Below, piece by piece: positions 54,532 to 64,000 of a DNA stretch of 64,000 nt. The stretch spans positions 369,471,704 through 369,535,703 of the forward strand of contig CM062297.1 of NCBI GenBank assembly GCA_031216915.1, written 5' to 3'. This DNA comes from Pictodentalium vernedei. Taxonomy: Eukaryota; Mollusca; Scaphopoda; Dentaliida; Dentaliidae. Each line of letters starts with the position of its first letter. Position 1 is the first letter of the stretch. A program made the position numbers and the translations under genes. The notes under the pieces are model-generated. The model had not been told where the DNA came from. It saw only the letters and a list, made by a program, of their open reading frames with translations, and did no database searches.

Positions 54532-55290
54532 TGAGGATACCAGAGCAAAAGCCAACACTATCCTTGCTTATATTTCATATTCAGTCAAACACTATTTTGT
54601 TTATATAAATTTGTTTTATTACAAATTATTTGAGAGTGCCTGTAATAAAACAAGTTTTGAATAGCAAATTAAGACCACCAAAATAATCTAGCCTTCAACC
54701 AGATAATCAATAATCTGAAAAAGATCTTGTTTTTTGTACTTTCCGATGTTTGACGCATTTTGAAAAATGTTGAAGAAGCTGAATTCCCAGTGACATCTGA
54801 ACGTCCAGATAATTAAAGTCTCAAAGGGTTAAAATAATAAATTGGATATCCTATGCATTGGGTAAAGGGTTAAAAAGTTTAAATCTCTACTTATGATTAC
54901 TTCTTTATTTTTGTATTGATTGTTTGTTGTGCTCATCTCATGTGGACTTTGGGTACATTCTGTGGGCCATTCCAGAATAGGTTTATTGGGCCTAAAAAAA
55001 ATAAAAAATCTGCTTCTCAGGCCCTCCTGCATGGTCATTTTCTCTACCACATGCTCTCTTTTTATAAACAATGTAAACTTAAAAAAATAATAATTAAATG
55101 GTTTATGTCTGATATTTTATCCAAGTTACAAAAATTGATAAATTTGTCCCTTGAGTGCAAGAAGGCTTTGCAAAAGCATTCATGCTCTCAAGGGACAAAA
55201 TACACCACCATCCATGCTATTCCGTGGATTATGAGGACTAAAATATAAAACAAGAACATGAACTTTTGATGGCAAAGAAATAATTACAGA
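54532..55290. repeat. Repeat fragments; family Z copy
   Basis: 54600-54710 is a degraded PB-C-like piece. 54830-54872 is a PB-A right end (gcattgggtaaagggttaa). 54975-55250 is a family Z copy ('gttgataaatttgtccc'-like, 'gcaagaaggctttgcaaaag'). Confidence 0.55.
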
Positions 55291-56940
55291 AATAAATGAA
55301 AGTGTCAATGACACTGTAGCTCAACTTGACAAACTTGAACTTGGTAAGTTATAAGTGAAATGGGAAAATTGAAGATCATTGGTTTCAATGTTATTTGGTG
55401 AAACTTCAACATAACATTATGTGTGCACAACGTCAGCAATCCATGCATTTTAAAATATAAACTGTAAGGCTGGCTAAAGGAAGAATGTTGATACACAAAT
55501 GCAGTAATTTTCAGTAAGTTTAAAGGTCATTTCAAACGGCAACTTTTGTCACAGAAATGAATGCTAATCGATAGCTCTTATCTAGAGGTCTCGCCTAAAG
55601 AGCACACCTAGTTCAAAAACAATCCTGTGATAAATGTGCCCTGTAGGCCATGTCAAAGAAGAATGTTGATGCACAAATGCAATAAATTCAAAGATTGTTG
55701 CTAACAGCAACAGTTTTTGATGGAAATGAAAAGAAAATCGATAGTTCCTCTCTTGGACACCCTGAATAAGCATACCAAGTTTCAAAACAAACCTATAACA
55801 AATGCACCCTCTGAGGCTTGCCAAAGGAAGATGTTAATGCTCAAACAAACTAAGTTTGAAGGTCACTGCTAGTTGCAATGGTTTTTTTTCCTTTTTTTCT
55901 GGAAATTCATAAATATACCCTGTAGAGAGTGCAAAAGGGAAAAGTTGCAGCACAAATGCACTAAGTTCAAAGGCTGGCACTAACGACAATAATTTTCTTC
56001 TGGAAATGAAAGAAAATCAATAGTTCCCATCTAGAGCCCCCCCCCCCCCGAAGTTAATGCCAATGGCAACATTTTTTGATGAAAATGGAAGAAAATTGAT
56101 AGCTCCCATCTAGAGGTCACCCTTAAACAAGCATACCAAGTTTCAAAGCAATCCAATCATAAATGTGCCCAATAAGGTGTGCCAAAGGGAAATATTGATG
56201 CTTAACAAACTAAGTTCAAAGGTCATTGCCAACGGCAAATTTTTTGGACAGAAATGGAAGAAAATTGATAGCTCCCGTCTGGAGGTCACCCCAATCAAGC
56301 ATACCAAGTTTCAAAGTGATCCAATCATAAATGTGCCCAATAAGGTGTGCCAAAGGGAAATATTGATGCTTAACAAACTAAGTTCAAAGGTCATTGCCAA
56401 CGGCAAATTTTTTGGACAGAAATGGAAGAAAATTGATAGCTCCCGTCTGGAGGTCACCCCAATCAAGCATACCAAGTTTCAAAGTGATCCAATCATAAAT
56501 GTGCCCTGTAAGGCATGCCAAAGAAACATATTGATGCTTGACTAAACTAAGTTCAAAGGTTACTGCAAGCGGCGACACTTTTTGATGGAAATTGAAGAAA
56601 ATCAATAGCTCCCATCTAGAGGTCACCCCAAACAAGCATTCCAGGTTTCAAAGCAATCCAATCATAAATGTGCCCTGTAGCATGTGCCAAAGGGTATAGC
56701 TGCCTCAAAAGTAAGTTCAAAAGTCATTGCCCGCAGCAACATTTTTTGACAGAAATGGAAAAAAATCAATAGCTCCCATCTGGAGGTCACCCCAAATATG
56801 CAAACCAATTTTCAAAGCGATCCAACCATAAATGTGCCCTACCAAAGGGAAAGCATACAACCTTTCAATGAAAAAAGCTTTGGTAATAACTTCAGGGGCA
56901 TATAAACCAACATGTACCTCTGGAGCCTGGCTACATTCAG
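55291..56940 (+). mobile_element. R-headed element with a different tandem body (Q)
   Basis: The first ~35 bases (agtgtcaatgacactgtagc, tcaacttg) are identical to the head of repeat R. The body is about eight ~168-bp units ('caaaggtcattgccaacggc', 'agaaaattgatagctccc', 'aagcataccaagtttcaaa', 'ccaatcataaatgtgccc') unrelated to R. Confidence 0.7.
56164..56499. repeat. Two identical tandem 168-bp units
   Basis: 56164-56331 and 56332-56499 look identical base for base, while neighbouring Q units are clearly diverged. Because 168 is a multiple of three the pair stays open in one frame, which is a by-product. Confidence 0.85.
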
Positions 56941-56945
56941 TGATG

Positions 56946-57229
56946 CAGGGTTCCTGCAGGTAAGGCCTGACTGAATTCAAGGCCGTTTCTCGACATTTTT
57001 CAGTATTTTTCAAGGCTCTACAATTACCAAATTCAAGGATTTTCAAGGCATCTCATTCACCAACTATAGCATATACATGTAAAACAAAGCACTTCATTAG
57101 CATTACTATATTGTGAAAATTGAAGATTTGTCAATGCATCCTAGCCCTTTTCCAGGATTACAAGGTCTTGAATGCCCCTTAGTCAAAATCAAGGCCATTC
57201 CTTAAATACAAGGTGTGGCAGGAACCCTG
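56946..57229. mobile_element. hAT-like MITE (cagggttcctgc ends)
   Basis: The ends cagggttcctgc and ggcaggaaccctg are inverted repeats. The body has many 'tcaaggc' words on both arms. No exact target duplication was found. Confidence 0.65.
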
Positions 57230-57335
57230 TAATGTGATCACAAAATTGAAGAAAAGAAATTTGAGAACACTGAATCAGAGATTCAATTTTTGATTCTTGA
57301 TTCAGTCTTGATTTTTGCAATATGAAAGAGAAAAT

Positions 57336-58648
57336 GAAGTGTCAATGACACTGTAGCTCAACTTGAGTAAGACATGTACATGTATAGAATGCGACACAGC
57401 AATCACTCACACATAGAGGTAATGACCTGATAGCAAAGGTACATATAAAATATTGTAACGGTCTGTACATAAATGCTGACCGTAGCCTGTAACAAATGTA
57501 TAGGTAAAGAAGTATTGTAAGGTGGGCGACAGTTAGATGCTAAACTAGAAAAGAAATCTTTGAGTCCCAGAGTGGGTCTGACTGAACCCAAAAATATTTG
57601 TTCTCATAGCACAGTGATAACAAAGGCACCCCAAAACATGCGTTCCTGTCCCAAGGTGATAACAAAGGTACCCAAGAGGTTTCGAGAAGCTGTATTGACA
57701 TGTGCACTTACTGTGTATGAGTAGCACTGAATAAAGCAAAGTTCATCTAATTTGCATAATTTCTGCACGAGAAAAAAACCTGTATTATATGTGATGTATT
57801 CCATGTTACTAAACATTCATTCAAAAATTTATTCAAATCAGAACCTTCATATAGAAGTTCTGTACCAAAGACTGATTGTACCTAATTTTGGAACAACATG
57901 GCCACTGGCAGCCATCTTCAGTTTCGGACTGCACCCAAAAACACTCGTTCTCATCCTAAGGTGATAACAAAGGTACCCAAGAAGTTTTGTGAAGATCGGT
58001 TCATAAACAGAACCTCTAGCCCGAGATGTATTGACATGTGCATTTACTGTGTACAAGTAGCACTGAATAAATCAAAGTTCATCTAATTTACATAATTTCT
58101 GCACGGGAAAAAAAAAAAGTATTATATGTGATGTATTCCATGTTACTAAACATTCATTCAAAAATTTATTCAAATCAGAACTTTCATACAGAAGTTCTGT
58201 ACAAAAAACTAATTGCACTAATTTTGGTACAAAATGGATGCCAGTGGCCATCTTGAATTTTGGACTGCACCTAAAAACACTCGTTCTCATCCCATGTTGA
58301 TAACAAAGTAACCCAAGAAGTTTCGTAAAGATCAATTCATAAATATGGCCTCTAGCCTGAGCCGTATAGGAAGTTGTGTACAAAAAACTGATTGGACCTA
58401 ATTTCGGTACAAAATGGCTGCTGGCAGCCATCTTGAATTTTGGACCGCACCCAGAAACACTTGTTCTCATCCCAAGGTGTTAACAAACGTACCCTAGAAG
58501 TTTTGTGAAGGCTGGTTCATAAATACAGCCTCTAGCCCGAGCCGTATTGAATTGTCGATGGACAGATGGATGACGGGCCATGGCATAACCTCAAATTTGA
58601 CTTACGTCAAAGTTAAGCTAAAAAAATTTGCCTTACGTCAAAGTTGAG
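57336..58648 (+). mobile_element. Dispersed repeat R, copy 3 (shorter)
   Basis: Head aagtgtcaatgacactgtag; end caaagttgagctaaaa, with the terminal ~30 bases duplicated (tcaaatttgacttacgtcaa and again ttgccttacgtcaaagttga). It has fewer internal units than copies 2 and 4. Confidence 0.75.
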
Positions 58649-58699
58649 CTAAAAATAAAATAAAAAAAATAGGCCAATTAAATCGTCAGATGTGTACCC

Positions 58700-58860
58700 A
58701 TACACGCAAACTAGTAGAAAGCTGTATGACTGAGGGCTACCCCAGATGCTGACATTATGTACACCATACATGTTATGGGTACATACAGAAATGGATTGGA
58801 GGAGTGCCTAATTTGATGGATAAAGGGTTAATATCTCCGGATCAAATTATTAGATTTACA
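58700..58860 (+). repeat. Fragment of tandem family T
   Basis: Contains 'ggctaccccagatgctgac' and 'ggataaagggttaatatc', as in 60689-61745, but rearranged. It ends exactly where repeat R copy 4 starts. Confidence 0.55.
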
Positions 58861-60688
58861 TAAATGAAAGTGTCAATGACACTGTAGCTCATCTTGTTAA
58901 TACATGTACATGTATAGTATGTGACACAGCAATGACAAACATCTAGGTAATGACCTGATAACAAAGGTACATATAAAGTATTGTAACGGTCTGCACATAA
59001 ATACTGACCGTAGCCTGTAACAAATGTATAGATAAAGTATTGTAAAGGTGGGTGACAGTCAGATGCTAAACTAGAAAAGAAATCTTTGAGTCCCAGAGTG
59101 GGTCTGACTGAACCCCAAAATATTTGTTCTCATAGCACAGTGATAACAAAGGCACCCCAAAACACACTCGTTCCTGTCCCAAGGTGAAAACAAAGGAACC
59201 CAAGAAGTTTCGTGAAGATCAGTTCATAAATACGACCTGTATAGAAGTTGTGACAAAAAACTGATTGGACCTAATTTCAGTACAAAATGGCCACTGGCAG
59301 CCATCTTGAATTTCGGACCGCACCCATAAACACTCCTTCTCATCCCAAGGTGATAACAAAGGTACCAAAGAAGTTTTGTGAAGAGCGGTTCATAAATACA
59401 GTCTCTAGCTCGAGCCGTATTGACATGTGCCCTTACAGTGTATAAGTAGCACTGAATAAATCAAAGTTCATCTAATTTGCATAATTTCTGCACGAGAAAA
59501 AAAAAAAATGTACTATATGTGATGTATTCTATGTTACTAAACATTCATACAAAAATTTATTCAAATCAGAACTTTCATACAGAAGTTCTGTACAAAAGAC
59601 TGATTGCACTAATTTTGGTACAAAATGGCTGCTGGTGGCCATCTTGAATTTCGGACCACACCCAAAAACACTCGTTCTCATCCCACGGTGATAAGAAAGG
59701 TATGCAAGAAGTTTTGTAAAGATCGGTTCATAAATACGGCCTCCAGCCTGAGCCGTATAGAAGTTGTGTAGAAGAAACTGATTAGACCTAATTTCAGTAC
59801 AAAATGGCCACTGGTAGCCATTTTGAATTTTAGACCGCACCCAGAAACACTCGTTCTTGTCCCAAGGCGGTAACAAAGGTACCCAAGACGTTTCATGAAG
59901 ATCGGTTCATAAATACAGACTCTAGCCCGAGCCGTATTGACATGTGTACTTACTGTGTGTAAGTAGCACTGAAAAAATCAAAGTTCATCTAATTTGCATA
60001 ATTTCTGCACGAGAACAAAAAACATATTATATGTGATGTATCCCATGGTACTAAACCTTCAGACACAAAATTATTCAAATCAGCGCTTTCATATGGAAGT
60101 TCTGTGCAAAAATCTGATTGCACCTAATTTTGTACAAAATGGCTGCCATCAGCCATCTTGAATTTCGGACCAGACCCAAAAACACTTGTTCTCGTCCCAC
60201 GGTGATACCAAAGGTACCCAAAAAGTTTTGTAAAGATCGGTTCATAAATATGGCCTCTGGCCCGAGCCGTATTGGCATTTGCACTTATAGTGCTGAAAGT
60301 AACACCAAAAAACATCAAAGTTAGTCTAATATGCATAATTTACGCATGAGAAAAAACCCGTATTATATGTGATGTATCCCATGGTACTAAACATTCAAAC
60401 AAAAAATTATTCAAATCAGCACTTTCATATGGAAGTTCTGTGCAAAAATCTGATTGCACCTAATTTTGTACAAAATGGCTGCCAGCGGTCAACTTGAATT
60501 TCGGATTGGACCCCAAAACACTCGTTCTCGTCCCACGGTCATAACAAAGGTACCCAAGAAGTTTCGTAAAGATCGGTTCATACATGCGGCCTCTAGCCCG
60601 AGCCGTATTGAATTGTTGATGGACAGATTGACAGACAACAACTGGCCATGGCATAAGCTCAAATTTGGCTTCGCCAAAGTTCAGCTAA
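58861..60688 (+). mobile_element. Dispersed repeat R, copy 4 (longest)
   Basis: Head aaatgaaagtgtcaatgaca; end ttggcttcgccaaagttcag plus ctaaaa. 59466-60320 is very similar to 20454-21310 of copy 1, so these two share a recent source. Confidence 0.8.
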
Positions 60689-61745
60689 AAACTATACAGC
60701 ACAGCACATCAGTAACCTGAATACATATATAAAGTAACCTGATAATCGGATTAATATTTTTTGAGTTATTGCATGCCGAAAAAATGGATTGGAGGAGTTT
60801 TCAATTTGAAGGATAAAGGGTTAATATCAGAGGATCAAAATAGCAGATTTACACCAAAAACTATACAGCATGGCACATCAGTAACCTGATCACATATATG
60901 AAGTAACATGACAATCGGATTGATATTTTTTGAGTTATCTCATGCCAAAGGGATTGGAGGAATTTTCAATTTGAAGGATAAAGGGTTAATATCTCAGGAT
61001 CAAATTATCAGATTTACACCAAAAACTATGCAGCTCGGCACATCAGTAACCTGAACACAAATATAAAGTAACTTGACAATCCAAGCAATATTTTTCATGT
61101 TATCGAATGCCAAAGGGATTGGAGGAATTTTCAATTTGAAGGATAAAGGGTTAATATCTCAGGATCAAATTATCAGATTTTACACCAAAAACTATACAGC
61201 TTGGCACATCAGTAACCTGAACACAAATATAAAGTAACTTGACAATCCAAGCAATATTTTTCAAGTTACAAAGGGATTGGAGGAATATTCAATTTGAAGG
61301 ATAAAGGGTTAATATCTCAGGATCAAAATAACAGATTTACACCAAAAACTATACAGCTCGGAACATCAGTAACCTGAAGATATCTATAAAGTAACATGAC
61401 GATTGGATTGATATTTTTTGAGTTGTCTCATGCCAAAGGGATTGGAAGAATTCTCAATTTGAAGGATAAAGAGTTAATATCTCAGGATCAAATTATCAGA
61501 TTTACACCAAAAACTATACAGCTTGGCACATCAGTACCCTGAACACAAATATAAAGTAACTTGACAAAATCCAAGCAATATTTTTCAAGTTATCGAATGC
61601 CAAAGAAATGGATACGGACGCCGGCTGGCCGGCCGAATGGACAGACGAATGGACAGACAGACAGAAAGACAGACAAAGGATGGACGAACGACGGAGGGCC
61701 ACCCCGGATGCCGGCATTATGTGTACCACACATGGTATGGGTACA
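60689..61745 (+). repeat. Tandem family T, about six ~155-bp units
   Basis: The unit contains 'ttgaaggataaagggttaat', 'atctcaggatcaaattatca', 'accaaaaactatacagct' and 'gcacatcagtaacctgaaca'. It closes with a gacagacagacag tract and 'gccaccccggatgccggcat'. It starts exactly at the end of repeat R copy 4. Confidence 0.75.
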
Positions 61746-62285
61746 CATAAAAACAGCTCGTCCGCATGAAATTTTACAAATAATGGCCTGAGAAACAGAA
61801 GATCTACATTGTGTGGCCTTACTACTAGTATTATTCTGACCATGGGCATACAGTAAACAACCTGCAATGTAAATTTAATCATTCACTGATTTATCAACAT
61901 TCATATATTTTTTTCGTATTTAGTAATATTTTTCAGATTTTTTTTACTCAAAAACAAATTATCTTTAAATAAAACTGTAATAGTGGCAAGTGAGGAAGCC
62001 TTAAAGCAGTGATTACAGTTTTATGTAAGCATTACATAAATGACAAGGAAACTTTAAGGCACTGACTTTGGCATCCTAATCATATGACCTTATTACGAAA
62101 GGAGGTGCCATGGCTGAGATGAAACTACCACAACTGGACCAAGTTATTTGAAGAGTTTAAAAAAAGAGTATATCACAACAGACCCTGTCTGAATAGATCT
62201 CCAGCATTACAGGCGACTATTGCAAGGGCCTATAGCATTACTGTGACTCTTGTTACGGATTACTTTGTAGACATGATGATGAATT
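61746..62285. other. No gene seen
   Basis: 61750-61830 shares 'ggcctgagaaacagaagatc' with family Z; the rest is unrecognised. Confidence 0.45.
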
Positions 62286-62480
62286 CTAAGATCCGTTTGG
62301 TGATGGTATCCCATACAGTGGATTAGAATCCCCCAATTTATCCTCTGGGTACCTTTTTCTTGTTTAGGCTTGTGACCTTGATTCAGATTGAGGTTCACAG
62401 ATGGTAAATTTAGGAATGCTAACCTGCTGTGCAGGGTAGCATCACTAAATTCACCCTCTAGGGACCCAATTCTGCAGATG
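62286..62480. mobile_element. Foldback repeat family F, truncated copy
   Basis: Has 'ggtatcccatacagtgg', 'gattgaggttcacagatgg', 'gcagggtagcatcactaaat' and 'ttctgcagatgatag'; the left arm is missing. Confidence 0.65.
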
Positions 62481-62985
62481 ATAGTTGGTCATCTTGAATC
62501 CGATCGGGAAAAGAATTATGTCACACACTGCTCCTCATCATATCGATCATTTGTATTGAGTTTCATGACAATGCAGCAAAAACTGTAGAAGTAGTTCGCT
62601 CCACAAGTATTTTGCAAAATTCAATATGGCCACCAGTCGGCCATCTTGAATAAGATCAGGAAAAAAATTATGTCATGCACTGCTCCTCATCATGTCGATC
62701 ATTTAGTTTCATGACAATGCAGTAAAAACTGTAGAAGTAGTTTGCTCCACAAGTATTTTGCAAAATCCAATATGGCTGTTAGTCGACCATTTTGAAACCG
62801 AGTGGGAAAAAAATGAGGTCACGCACTTCCCCTCATCATGTTGATCATTTTTGTGAAGGTTCATGAAAATGCAGCTAAAACTGTCAACTGTCAACGGACC
62901 GATGACGACAGACCGACCAATAGACAGACAAGTTGACTCTATATACCACCCTAAAACTTCGTTTTGTGGGGGTATAATTAAGATG
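62481..62985 (+). mobile_element. Family U element, three ~155-bp units
   Basis: The unit holds 'gctccacaagtattttgcaa', 'ccatcttgaataagatc' and 'actgctcctcatcatgtcga'. It ends in a gacagaccgacca tract and a hairpin end with gtgggggtataat. Confidence 0.65.
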
Positions 62986-63113
62986 TTAGAATGAATAAAA
63001 GCCGAATGAAAAACCTGGAAATGTCAGTGAACAAACACAATTATAAGAGTGCAACTGAAATTGAAATGAGTGCTTAGAATAATGGAATATAAAATAACAC
63101 AATGAGTACAGGT

Positions 63114-63696
63114 AGGGCTGCACGATATTCTAAACTGAACACGGGTTTGGTATTCAAAAACATATCACGGTGTACCGGTATATCAAAAGACTGTTCAGAT
63201 ATCTGAACATACGTACCATAATTGGGCGTTGAACGATCACAGTGGAATGAATTAGCATGCCTTGATGATGCAGTGTGAATAACCCTTTACCCAATGCAGA
63301 CGATATCAAAATTTATTATTTTAAATATAAGTTTATCAAATTTTTCAATAAATTTCAACAAAATAATATCATGTGACCCCCCTCATTGGAACGAGCTCAT
63401 CGAGATCGTTCCAATGAGGGGACACATGATATGGTTTTGTTAAATTTGGGGGAAAAATATTTTTTCATCTGCTGATTTTGTATATTATGTGGGCGGATCC
63501 GGCCGATTCACTGAGTAAAGGGATAATATTATTCATTCGGGATTACAGTTAAAACTCAAAGACATCTTGAAAATAAAATTGTGGGTAAATAAATAATGAC
63601 GATAAACCAATATTTTTCTAAATACACTGGTATTCAATTGATAGTGATTTAAATACTGGTATGAATCAGTTTATCGATATACTGTTGAGCCCTAAG
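63114..63696. mobile_element. hAT-like MITE containing a nested PB-A element
   Basis: The ends tagggctgcacgatat and atcgatatactgttgagcccta are inverted repeats typical of hAT MITEs. The interior is split by the PB-A copy at 63279-63526. Confidence 0.65.
63279..63526. mobile_element. PB-A MITE copy, core type II, ATAA-flanked
   Basis: It starts ataaccctttacccaatg and ends gagtaaagggataa. The core is tcatgtgacccccctcattg with its complement around gagctcatcgagatc. Both flanks read ATAA instead of TTAA. Confidence 0.78.
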
Positions 63697-64000
63697 TACA
63701 GGGACTGGAATCAACGAAATGCAAACAAAAAAAACTCCCAACAAGGGCCATTGATTCCTGTCCCCCGTAATCTACCCAAGTTGTGTTCTGTATTATACCA
63801 TGATTTAATAAGAATCAAGTGAATGAAGCCAACATATTTAATCCTTTGAACTCATGTGGTATCTTCCATGTCACTTCAACGGAAGCAGTTTCAAAGAGTC
63901 CATACTTAAATATTGATTGGTCAATGTATACCCCACACTTTAACTTAGCAGCCATCCTAGCTATTGAAAGTATGACGTATCGTGTTCCTGAACCGGAAAA
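63697..64000. other. No gene assigned; open minus-strand stretch at the edge
   Basis: The minus strand of about 63830-63955 is open (words RMAAKLKCGVYIDQSIFKYG) and lacks splice borders I can trust. It does not match the expected PLBD-like N-terminus and may be repeat-derived. Confidence 0.3.

Noticed and set aside
56165..56545. 126-codon ORF with two identical peptide halves
   Set aside because: It arises from the 168-bp tandem units of family Q, whose length is divisible by three. Other units of the array are not open.
60689..61745. Regularly spaced repeats resembling a CRISPR array
   Set aside because: The units are ~155 bp, contiguous and diverged, with no unique spacers, in an animal genome. 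It is a tandem satellite.
63830..64000. N-terminal exon of the PLBD-like gene at the right edge
   Set aside because: The open minus-strand peptide does not match the expected PLBD N-terminal blocks and no trustworthy splice sites flank it.

Overview
The window is AT-rich, repeat-packed animal DNA. It contains a spliced gene whose introns have GT/AG borders, an LTR retrotransposon, a Polinton/Maverick relic, tRNA-derived SINEs and many hairpin-forming miniature DNA transposons. There is no bacterial, organellar or rRNA sequence. A marine invertebrate fits best. The phylum stays open: the LTR element belongs to a type first described from deuterostomes, while the 'aagaggcc...gagctaa' repeats remind me of mollusc genomes. 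That second point is from memory only.

Host gene: six exons on the minus strand (49199-49360, 44591-44738, 42243-42443, 29416-29556, 22506-22691, 9192-9295) encode about 314 contiguous residues of a phospholipase B-like protein (PLBD1/lama family, a lysosomal Ntn hydrolase). All splice phases agree. The N-terminal and C-terminal exons are not seen. The segment 9.2-49.4 kb is therefore one gene with introns of 2.1-13.2 kb, and nearly everything else in it is intronic mobile DNA. A decayed duplicate of exon 44591-44738 lies at 45735-45828.

Mobile elements inside the gene: (1) 13162-18517 is a 5.4-kb internally deleted Polinton with 546/566-bp terminal inverted repeats, a near-perfect 6-bp target duplication, a frameshifted integrase and two unassigned ORFs. 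(2) 32846-39883 is a 7-kb Ty3/gypsy-like LTR retrotransposon on the minus strand with 982-bp LTRs, a 5-bp target duplication and the unusual order gag-PR-INT-RT-RH (Gmr1-like). It sits inside a TTAA-flanked MITE that itself sits in an older dispersed repeat. (3) 25.3-28.7 kb holds decayed, tandemly duplicated copies of a retroelement-like gene with a gag-like part and an SGNH/GDSL-hydrolase-like part.

Left flank (1-9 kb): SINEs, foldback elements and one possible gene start at 2456-3330 (TATA box, small basic ORF, overlapping 203-codon ORF). Right flank (49.4-64 kb): almost wholly dispersed and tandem repeats, including four copies of a 1.3-1.8-kb repeat (called R here), two further ~160-bp tandem families, and hAT-like and piggyBac-like MITEs.

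The strongest candidates for something unusual are the INT-before-RT retrotransposon, the miniature Polinton, a large TTAA-flanked hairpin MITE family with two core types, and several very short, almost perfect palindromes (42-66 bp), one with its own 4-bp target duplication. All identities come from reading motifs and splice sites by eye. No database search was run.
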